DNA of 64,000 nucleotides from Gaiellasilicea sp963829845 (GTDB taxonomy: Bacteria; Actinomycetota; Thermoleophilia; Gaiellales; Gaiellaceae). The stretch lies in contig CAWHKD010000019.1 of NCBI GenBank assembly GCA_963829845.1, positions 124,001 to 188,000 of the forward strand, given 5' to 3'. Below are positions 57,233 to 64,000 of the stretch, in pieces. The notes below the pieces were generated by a model. That model searched no databases. It had not been told where the DNA came from and worked only from the letters and a program-made list of their open reading frames with translations. A program made the translations under genes and the position numbers. Position 1 is the stretch's first letter. The number at the start of each line of letters is the position of its first letter.

Positions 57233-60080
57233 ATGAGCGGGCACGACGTCGACGGGCCGAACGCCGGATATGCGCGGCTGCTGCTCGAGGACTACCTCGA
57301 GGACCCGCACGCGGTGCCGCCCGAGTGGCGGGAGCTGTTCGAGAGTGGCGACAGCGATCTCGTCGCGTCGCACCCGGGACTGCTGCGGCTGCTCGAGAAG
57401 CTCGAGCGCGACGACGGCGCCAACGGCCAGCCGCAGATCGCGGCCCCGGCAGCGCCCGCTCCCGCCGCAGAGGAGCCTGCGTCGACCGGGATCGACGAGA
57501 CGCTGCTCGGCGCCGTCGCCGCCGCGATGGCTCTCGTCAAGGCGCATCGGATGCACGGCCACCTCGCCGCCCGGCTCGATCCGCTCGGCTCGGAGCCGCT
57601 CGGCGACCCTGCGCTCGACGAGACGAGGCTGATCCCGGCGCTGACGCCCGAGCTGCAGGAGCGCATTCCCGCAACGCTGCTCCGCGTCCATGTCCCCGGC
57701 GAGACGCTGAGGGAGGCGCTGCCGAATCTCCGCGAGGTCTACAGCGGCACGATGGCATACGAGATCGAGCATCTCTCCGACCACGCGGAGCGCGTGTGGC
57801 TGCGGCAGGCGATCGAGTCGAGCCGCTACCGCCAACCGCTCGCCCGCGAGGAGCGAGTCGGCCTGCTCGAGTCGCTCGCACGGGCTGAAGGGCTCGAGCA
57901 GTACCTGCGCCGCGCCTTCCTCGGCCAGAAGCAGTTCTCGCTCGAAGGGCTCGACGCGATGATGCCGATGCTCGACGAGTCGATCGAGCTCGCCGCAGAT
58001 GCAGGCGCGCACGAGGTCGTGATCGGGATGGCGCATCGCGGGCGCTTGAACGTGCTCGTCCACACGGTCGGCCGCTCCCACGAGTCGATCCTGCGCGAGT
58101 TCGAGGGTGAGCGGACGATCGACGCGGTTGTCGTCAACGACGAGGGCGGCACCGGTGATGTCAAGTACCACCTCTCCGCGACCGGAACCCGCAAGACCGC
58201 GTCGGGCGAAGTGACGATCACGCTCGCTCCGAACCCGAGCCACCTCGAGGCGGTCGATCCTGTCGTCGAGGGGTGGACGCGCGCCGAGCAGACCGACCGC
58301 TCCGCCGGCGCCGCTATCCACGATCCGTCCGTCGCCTTGCCGATCCTGATCCACGGTGACGCCTCCTTTGCGGGTCAGGGGATCGTCGCCGAGACGCTCA
58401 ATCTCTCCAGCCTCGACGGCTACACGACGGGCGGCACGCTGCACCTGATCGCGAACAACCAGGTTGGCTTCACGACCGAACCCGAACGAGGGCCGCTCGA
58501 CGCGCTACTCGAGTGACCTGGCGAAGGGGTTCGACATCCCGATCATCCACGTGAACGCGAACGATCCCGAAGCGGCGATCGCGGCGGTGCGCCTGGCGCT
58601 CGCCTATCGGCAGGAGTTTGGTCACGACATCGTCGTCGACCTGGTCGGCTACCGCCGCTTCGGCCACAACGAGCAGGACGAGGCCGCGTACACGCAGCCG
58701 CTGATGGTGGCTCAGATCGCGGCTCAGTCGACGGTCGGCCAGCTCTACGCCGCTCGGCTCGTCGCCGACGGCGTGCTCTCCGAAGACGAGGCGAAGGCGC
58801 TCTTCGAGGCAACCCAGCAGGAATTGCGCGCCGCGCACGATCGGTTGAAGGCGTCGATCGCCGAGCCGCGCCCGGCGAAGGAGGGCGGCATCCCGGCCGA
58901 CACCGGCGGAGCGGTCGTCACTGCCGTCCCGGCCGACCGTTTGCGGGCGCTGAACGACCAGCTGCTCCAGCTGCCGGACGGGTTCGAGGGGAACGAGAAG
59001 CTGCTGAAGCAGCTCGAACGGCGGCGCGAGCGGATCGACGAGGGCGGGATCGACTGGGGGCAGGCCGAGGCGCTCGCCTTCGCCAGCCTGCTCGTCGAGG
59101 GAATCCCGATTCGCGTCTCCGGCCAGGACACTGAGCGCGGCACGTTCTCCCACCGCCACGCCGTCCTGCACGACCAGCGCACCGGCGAGACGCACGCACC
59201 GATCCAGGTGCTTCCCGACGCCAACGCCTCGTTCGAGATCTACAACTCGCCGCTCTCGGAGTACGCCTGCCTCGGCTTCGAGTACGGCTATGCCGTCGCC
59301 GCTCCGGACGCCCTCGTCCTCTGGGAGGCGCAGTACGGCGATTTCGTCAACGGCGCGCAGATCGTGATCGACCAGTTCCTGGTCGCCGGGCTCTCGAAAT
59401 GGGGCCAGACCTCACGCTTGACGCTGCTGCTCCCGCACGGCTACGAAGGCAACGGTCCCGAGCACTCGAGCGCCAAGCTGGAGCGCTTCCTCCAGCTTGC
59501 CGCCCAGGAGAACATCCGCGTTGCCAACGTGACGACCGCGGCCCAGTACTTCCATCTCCTCCGCCGCCAGGCGCTCGACGCGACAGCGCGCCCGCTCGTC
59601 GTGATGACGCCGAAGGGGCTGCTGCGCCTGAAGCAGGCGGCTTCGTCGCTCGCCGACCTCTCCGAAGGCCGCTTCGAGCCCGTGCTGGACGACCCCCGTG
59701 CCGACCAAAACGCGGCGACGAGACTGGTGCTCACCTCGGGCAAGCTGTACTACGACATCGAGGGCCATGAGGAGCGCGGCCATGCAGGGTCGGTTGCCGT
59801 CGCCCGGATCGAGCAGCTCTATCCCTTCCCGGTTGAGGCCGCGGCCGCGCTGACGGCCTCATATCCGCACCTCCGTGAGCTCATCTGGGCACAGGAGGAG
59901 CCGCAGAACATGGGCGCCTGGCGCACGATCCGACACCGGCTCGAAGCGGCGGCTCCCGACGGTGTGCACGTCACGTACGCGGGCCGGCCCTGGCGCGCGA
60001 GCCCTAGCGAGGGCTACCCGACCGCGCACCGCGTCGAGCAGGATCGGATCGTCCGCGAGGCCCTCGGCCGAACCGCGTAG
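57233..60080 (+). pseudogene. sucA: 2-Oxoglutarate dehydrogenase E1, split by one-base frameshift
   Basis: Two overlapping frames together make one full E1 of about 948 residues. The first half (57233-58516) has LLEDYLEDPHAVPPEWRELF, the ThDP region GMAHRGRLNVLVHTVG and HGDASFAGQGIVAETLNLS, and ends near NNQVGFTTEP. The second (about 58464-60080) continues SSDLAKGFDIPIIHVNANDPEA and GYRRFGHNEQDEA to the C-terminal LIWAQEEPQNMGAWRTIRHRL. Removing one base in GAACCCGAACGAGG (about 58487) restores TTEPEEGRSTRYSS. There is no mycobacterial E2-like N-terminal domain. The enzyme is central to the TCA cycle, so a sequencing or assembly error is as likely as a true mutation. Confidence 0.85.
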
Positions 60081-60084
60081 CCGC

Positions 60085-60261
60085 TTAGGCCTTGGGCTTG
60101 CGACGAGCGGCCAGAACAGCCGCCGCCATCCTCAGCCCGTGGGTGCGTGCGGCCAGCGCCACCTGTCGGCGCTGCGCTGGCGGCAGCCGGCGCCAAAGGT
60201 AAAACGCGCCATAGGCGAGGCCGATCGGGCTGGTAGGGCGGATGCGAGGCACGTCGGGCAT
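60085..60261 (-). CDS. 58-aa basic protein (hypothetical)
   Basis: MPDVPRIRPTSPIGLAYGAF then YLWRRLPPAQRRQVALAARTHGLRMAAAVLAARRKPKA. One short hydrophobic segment (IGLAYGAFYLW) is followed by a very basic helix. The start at 60261 is the first ATG of the shorter reading, and a longer one extends into the neighbour. It is convergent with the E1 gene and only four bases from its stop. Coding status rests mainly on the consistent small size and composition, so confidence is modest. Confidence 0.45.
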   Translation of the reverse strand: MPDVPRIRPTSPIGLAYGAFYLWRRLPPAQRRQVALAARTHGLRMAAAVLAARRKPKA

Positions 60262-60293
60262 GTTCGCACATGCGCTCGTCGAGCCGCGCCTTT

Positions 60294-61076
60294 CTACCGC
60301 CCGTCGCCCTCCTGGTGGCCGCAATGCGAGTTCGAGTGATCGTGGTCGTGCTCGCCCTCGCACTCGCACTGCTCTCCCTCTGCGAATCCGAGCGTCGGGA
60401 CTCCATCCTCGGCGTGCGCAGCGTGAACGCCGACGACCTCCTCGGCCGCAGCGGGAGTCGCCGGGGTGTGCTCGTGGTGCCCCTCGTGGTCCGGATTCTC
60501 GATCGTCGTGACCTCGTCCTCGTGGTGGACTCCGGCCAGCACCCGGACCGCCGGCTCGTGGTGGGCGGGCTCATGGGCCGGAGCGGGAGCCGGAGTGGGC
60601 GGCGGAGCCGGAGCAGCGCTCGGCGTCGGCGCCGGCACGGGTGTCGGCGTGGGAGTCGGAGGCGGCGCCGGAGTGGGAGCGGGGACGGGAATTGGAGTCG
60701 CCCCCGCATCAGGAGCCGGAGCAGGGGCCGGGAGAGGTTTGGTCGGCTGCTGCGGCGGTGGCGGAGCCGTCGGGACCGGGCGTTCAGGAGTCGTAGGCTG
60801 CGGCGACAGAGCCGAGATGAGTGAGGTGCTTGCCCCGGTGGAGCTGACAGGGCGCTGCTTCACGACCACGTGTCGCGGGGCAGCGGGGCGAGGATGCACG
60901 CCAACGGGCGCTGTGACCCTGATCACCGTGATGGCATTCGGCCCTCGTTCCACGATCGCGGGCTGTCCCGCTTCGGGCACCGAGTTCGAGATGATGAGCT
61001 TCGGCAAGACGACCGCACCGGCCGCGCCCGCCACCGCGAGCGCTACCGTGAGCGCGCGCAAACACATCAGTCTCAT
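60294..61076 (-). CDS. Secreted Pro-rich protein with His/Glu-rich tail (hypothetical)
   Basis: 260 aa. A signal peptide (LRALTVALAVAGAAGAVVLP) precedes a small beta region (NAITVIRVTAPVGVHPRP), about 70 residues of PTP/PAP repeats, and a C-terminus dense in His and Glu (AHHEPAVRVLAGVHHEDEV; HEGHHEHTP; CECEGEHDHDHSNSHCGHQEG). The tail is a likely metal- or proton-binding patch. The Pro-rich stalk would span the cell wall. It shares its plan with the protein at 13149-13913. It is divergent from the diguanylate cyclase with 74 bases between. Confidence 0.6.
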   Translation of the reverse strand: MRLMCLRALTVALAVAGAAGAVVLPKLIISNSVPEAGQPAIVERGPNAITVIRVTAPVGVHPRPAAPRHVVVKQRPVSSTGASTSLISALSPQPTTPERPVPTAPPPPQQPTKPLPAPAPAPDAGATPIPVPAPTPAPPPTPTPTPVPAPTPSAAPAPPPTPAPAPAHEPAHHEPAVRVLAGVHHEDEVTTIENPDHEGHHEHTPATPAAAEEVVGVHAAHAEDGVPTLGFAEGEQCECEGEHDHDHSNSHCGHQEGDGR

Positions 61077-61150
61077 GGAACTCCCCCTCCCTGCCGAAAA
61101 ACACCTACAGGAACTTATCGGCAGCGATTCGGGGAACTGAAGGGGCGAAC

Positions 61151-62929
61151 ATGCTGGGGAGCTTCAAGATCAAGCTGGTCGGCACGTTCCTGGCCCTGTC
61201 GGTCGTGCCGCTCGCCGCAGCATTCTGGGGTTTCAGCGCCGTTGCGGAACGCAGCGTCACGAACGGCGTCGACGATCGCCTCGAAGCGGGACTCAACGCC
61301 GCACTGGCAGCCTTCGAGGACGAGCGCCAGAGCGCTCAAACCGCTGCCGAGCGGCTCGGAACCGACCCGCAGTTCCAGGCTGCACTCGCGCGCCGCGATC
61401 GTGCTGCGGTCGAGAAGCTGTTGGCCGCCGGGCCGCTCCCGCTCCGCGTCGAGACTCCGGACGGCTTCGAAGTCGGCCGAGTTCCCGCGACCGCGGCCGA
61501 GTCCACGGTCGCCCTCGTCGGTCCGGGCGACCGGTCCGCTCTGATCATCGCGTCGGTGCCGCTGACCCGCACGCTCGCGGAGCGGCTGCACGCGCGCTCC
61601 GGCCTCACGAAGCCGGACGAGCTGGTCTTCGTCGACGAGGAGCGGCGGGTTGGCGCCGCGTCGAGGCCCGACGTCACCGGCACCACCGCGCTCGGGCCGG
61701 GACGGGTCGAGACGTCGGTGATCGGCGAACACGAGTACCGAGCGATCGGCCAGCGGCTCGTGCCGGAAAGCACGCTGATGCTGGCGGCGGTGACGCCGAG
61801 CTCGGTGATCGCCTCCGAGAAGCAGAGCGTGCTGGGACGCCTCCTGATCGGCCTGCTCGGCTCGCTACTCCTGATCGCCTGCGTCGCCTACTTGGCCGGG
61901 CGTTCGATCGTCGGCGGGCTCGGAAGGCTGGCGGACGCTGCGCACTCGATCGCGGCCGGCCGGCTCGAGGAGCGGGTCGAGGTTCGCGGCCGTGACGAGT
62001 TCGCGCAACTCGGACGCGCGTTCAATCAGATGGCGAGTCAGCTCGAAGGACGGCTCGAGGATCTGGAGGACGAGCGTCGCCGTCTGCGCGACGCGAACGC
62101 GCGCTTCGGCGACGCACTCGCCTCGTCGCTCGACCCTGAACAGCTTCGACGCGTCATTGTCGAGTCCGCAGTCGAGGCGACGCAGGCGGACGGCGGCGTC
62201 GTGATCGCCGAGGACGGCTCCTATGTCGAGACGGGCGATGTCGGCGGGGGAGGCGAGCGGCTCGACTTCGAGTTGACCAGCGGTCGCCGCAGCTTCGGCC
62301 GCCTGCTCCTCGTTGGCGACGACTTCGATGCCGAGGAACGGATGACGGCCGCGTCGCTCGCCGGCCAGGCGGTCGTCGCACTCGAGAACGCGCGGCTGCA
62401 CCGAATGGTCGAGCGACAAGCGCTGGTTGACGGGCTCACGGGGCTCGCGAACAGGCGGCAGGCCGACGAGGCGCTCGCCAGCGAGATCGCCCGCACCGAG
62501 AGGCTCGGCGGGCCGGTCGGGCTGATCCTCGCCGACGTCGACGACTTCAAGGCCGTGAACGACAGATTCGGGCACCCGACGGGCGATGTCGTGCTGCGCG
62601 ACCTCGCGGAGACGCTGCGCGAGAATGTGCGCGAGATCGACACCGCGGCGCGCTGGGGCGGCGAGGAGTTTGCAGTGATCCTTCCCGGCACCGATCTCGA
62701 GGGGACCGCACAGGTGGCCGAGCGGATCAGGGCGGCCCTCGCAGACCGCGAGATCCTCTCGGTCGACGGCGCGCCGCTTCACGTCACCGCCAGCTTCGGC
62801 GTCGCGACATCGGACGCGACCACGACGGTGCAGCAGCTCGTCGAAGCGGCGGACGAGGCCCTCTACCGGGCGAAGCGTGCCGGCAAGGATCGTGTTTACG
62901 CCGGTACGGATCCGGTTACGCGCTTGTAG
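61151..62929 (+). CDS. Membrane diguanylate cyclase (sensor-HAMP-GAF-GGDEF)
   Basis: 592 aa. A first helix (LVGTFLALSVVPLAAAFWGF, about 10-29), an extracytoplasmic sensor (about 30-225), a second helix (LLIGLLGSLLLIACVAYLAG), HAMP (VGGLGRLADAAHSIAAGRLEERVEV...FNQMASQL) and a GAF-like segment (RVIVESAVEATQADGGVVIAED) precede the GGDEF domain. The active site is GGEEF at 503-507 in ARWGGEEFAVILPG, with an intact inhibitory RxxD (REID) five residues upstream. It should make cyclic di-GMP from GTP in response to an external cue. Confidence 0.92.
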   Translation: MLGSFKIKLVGTFLALSVVPLAAAFWGFSAVAERSVTNGVDDRLEAGLNAALAAFEDERQSAQTAAERLGTDPQFQAALARRDRAAVEKLLAAGPLPLRVETPDGFEVGRVPATAAESTVALVGPGDRSALIIASVPLTRTLAERLHARSGLTKPDELVFVDEERRVGAASRPDVTGTTALGPGRVETSVIGEHEYRAIGQRLVPESTLMLAAVTPSSVIASEKQSVLGRLLIGLLGSLLLIACVAYLAGRSIVGGLGRLADAAHSIAAGRLEERVEVRGRDEFAQLGRAFNQMASQLEGRLEDLEDERRRLRDANARFGDALASSLDPEQLRRVIVESAVEATQADGGVVIAEDGSYVETGDVGGGGERLDFELTSGRRSFGRLLLVGDDFDAEERMTAASLAGQAVVALENARLHRMVERQALVDGLTGLANRRQADEALASEIARTERLGGPVGLILADVDDFKAVNDRFGHPTGDVVLRDLAETLRENVREIDTAARWGGEEFAVILPGTDLEGTAQVAERIRAALADREILSVDGAPLHVTASFGVATSDATTTVQQLVEAADEALYRAKRAGKDRVYAGTDPVTRL

Positions 62930-63020
62930 CAAAAGCGGCGAGCGCAGGTGAATTTTCCGGGCCGTTCGCTAGACTGCGACCCTCGTACGACCGTTCCCGA
63001 CCCCCACCACGGAGACGCAT

Positions 63021-63344
63021 ATGCCGGTTGAGACACCTTCGTTGTTTGCCCGCGTGATTCAGGATCACCTCGAGCTGAAGCGACGCAACGCCGATCTCGA
63101 GCCTGCGATGCCCCTCGAGGGCTATCGCATCGACGATCCCTTCAACAACCACCCGCTGTTCAAGACCGAGGAGCAGGCGCGCCTCGAGGAGACGATGGAC
63201 GGCGACGAGCCGGTCGTCTCGCTCGACTCGTTCCCGCTGACATGGCCGGGCGAGGAGTCCGTCGAGCACGTCACTCCTGACGGTCGGACGTCCGAGGACA
63301 CCGGTCTCTGGTCGAAGTCGCGCGACTTCGACTGGGGCGACTAG
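63021..63344 (+). CDS. Conserved acidic small protein (hypothetical)
   Basis: 107 aa: VETPSLFARVIQDHLELKRRNADLEPAMPLEGYRIDDPFNNHPLFKTEEQARLEETMDGDEPVVSLDSFPLTWPGEESVEHVTPDG and a terminal WSKSRDFDWGD. An amphipathic helix is followed by Pro/Asp-rich loops. No membrane segment or catalytic motif is present. The clean start and conserved-looking aromatic and acidic pattern argue for a real gene. It overlaps the 3' end of the convergent udgX by four bases. Confidence 0.65.
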   Translation: MPVETPSLFARVIQDHLELKRRNADLEPAMPLEGYRIDDPFNNHPLFKTEEQARLEETMDGDEPVVSLDSFPLTWPGEESVEHVTPDGRTSEDTGLWSKSRDFDWGD

Positions 63345-63979
63345 CCGCCGGCGCTCGCCAGAGCTGCCGCGGCGACTCTGAGGTCGTCCACGAAGAGGGC
63401 TCGCTCGCGCTGCCGCGAACGTTCGTCGGGGGCGCGCAGGATCGAGGATGGATGCACGGTTGCGACCACGACCGCCGCGAGCTCCGACTCGAGCGGCCGA
63501 CCGCGGTCCCTCGTCACGCGCACGCCGCGCCCGAGGAGCGCCTGGGCCGCGACGGCGCCGAGGCACACGAGGACGTGCGGCTCCACGACCGCGAGCTCGG
63601 CTTCGAGCCACGGCCGGCACGCGGCGATCTCGCTCCCGTTCGGCCGCTGGTGAATCCGACGCTTCCCGCGCGGCTCCCACTTGAAGTGCTTGACCGCATT
63701 CGTCAGGTAGGCGTCCGCGCGGGCGATCCCGGCTTCCTCGAGCGCATCGTCGAGGAGCCGTCCTGCTGGACCGACGAAGGGCCGCCCCGCCAGATCCTCT
63801 TTGTCGCCCGGCTGTTCGCCGACGAGCACTAGCCGCGAGGCCTTCCGACCCTCGCCGAAGACGGTCCGCGTCCCGGTTCGCCAGAGCGGGCACCCCCGGC
63901 AGCCGGTGGCCGCCTTGTGGAGCGACGCCAGCGACAGCCGCCTGGGAAGGTACTCGGCGGCGCCGTCGGAGCTGCTCAT
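63341..63979 (-). CDS. udgX: UdgX-type uracil-DNA glycosylase
   Basis: 212 aa. The uracil-DNA glycosylase family motif A is GEQPGDKEDLAGRPFVGPAGRLLD (54-77), with the UdgX-specific GEQPGD. The insertion KHFKWEPRGKRRIHQRP carries KRRIH at 106-110, and His110 matches the residue that forms a covalent bond with uracilated DNA in mycobacterial UdgX. Motif B is VHPSSILRAPDERSR. Cysteines 27, 30, 121 and 139 fit the 4Fe-4S cluster. It excises or traps uracil in DNA. Confidence 0.92.
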   Translation of the reverse strand: MSSSDGAAEYLPRRLSLASLHKAATGCRGCPLWRTGTRTVFGEGRKASRLVLVGEQPGDKEDLAGRPFVGPAGRLLDDALEEAGIARADAYLTNAVKHFKWEPRGKRRIHQRPNGSEIAACRPWLEAELAVVEPHVLVCLGAVAAQALLGRGVRVTRDRGRPLESELAAVVVATVHPSSILRAPDERSRQRERALFVDDLRVAAAALASAGG

Positions 63980-64000
63980 GCGGACGACGTACCCGGATTC

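Noticed and set aside
58464..58516. Programmed frameshift in sucA
   Set aside because: There is no slippery heptamer and no strong downstream stem or internal Shine-Dalgarno at the correct distance. An indel explains it more simply.

Overview
The window is high-GC DNA with the gene style of an actinobacterium. Leaderless or GTG/TTG starts are common, genes overlap by ATGA, GTGA or TGATG, and the order valS-folC-ndk ... mreBCD-pbp2-rodA-rne-rplU-rpmA-obg-nadD-rsfS is a classical actinobacterial backbone. The UdgX glycosylase, CtaG-type oxidase assembly factor, DUF4389 and DUF4242 proteins and a succinyl/ketoglutarate E1 without the mycobacterial E2-like N-terminus suggest a deep-branching group such as Thermoleophilia (Gaiellales-like). 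That placement is inference. No rRNA or taxonomic marker tree is available here.

Layout. 1-3.4 kb: tRNA-Pro, ctaG, tRNA-Gly, an AI-2E family exporter, a secreted CAP protein and tRNA-Arg(UCU). 3.4-6.2 kb: a decayed 2.8-kb island bounded by a 48-bp direct repeat of the tRNA-Arg 3' half. It holds a truncated, frameshifted restriction-type helicase and a broken secreted repeat protein, and no integrase. 6.3-9.2 kb: the most unusual region, a minus-strand operon of two ATP-grasp proteins (one canonical, one degenerate) followed by a 172-aa protein with eleven xEK triplets, which looks like an uncharacterised peptide-modification module. 9.4-13.1 kb: DUF4242, secreted proteins, a beta-helix remnant, an NADP-linked dehydrogenase and a tRNA cluster (Leu, Arg, His).

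13.1-32 kb: Pro-rich and DUF4234 membrane proteins, a histidine phosphatase, a cytosine-deaminase-like amidohydrolase, ArsC, the proteostasis operon tig-clpP-clpX, a TPR-adenylate cyclase, two PaaI thioesterases, a gamma-glutamyltransferase, an HxlR regulator, then valS-folC-microprotein-zinc-ribbon protein, ndk-methyltransferase-maf and an SDR. 32-46.8 kb: the rod-shape and ribosome block (mreB, mreC, mreD, PBP2, rodA, DUF697 protein, RNase E/G, L21 with an added C-terminal domain, L27, Obg, NadD, RsfS, tRNA-Ala). It is interrupted after mreB by a LuxR regulator and a secreted protein.

46.9-64 kb: DUF4389 protein, a TetR/DHA2-efflux pair with two matching operators, a TAT-exported cyclase-family hydrolase, an MDR oxidoreductase, DUF72, a secreted clan-A glycosidase-like protein, an RpoD-family sigma factor, small secreted and membrane proteins, a 2-oxoglutarate dehydrogenase E1 gene split by a one-base frameshift, a His/Pro-rich secreted protein, a GGDEF diguanylate cyclase and UdgX. 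Three dispersed copies of one hairpin-plus-conserved-tail terminator sit right after stop codons. No CRISPR array, rRNA, complete transposon or riboswitch was seen. No stretch above 300 bases lacks an assigned feature.
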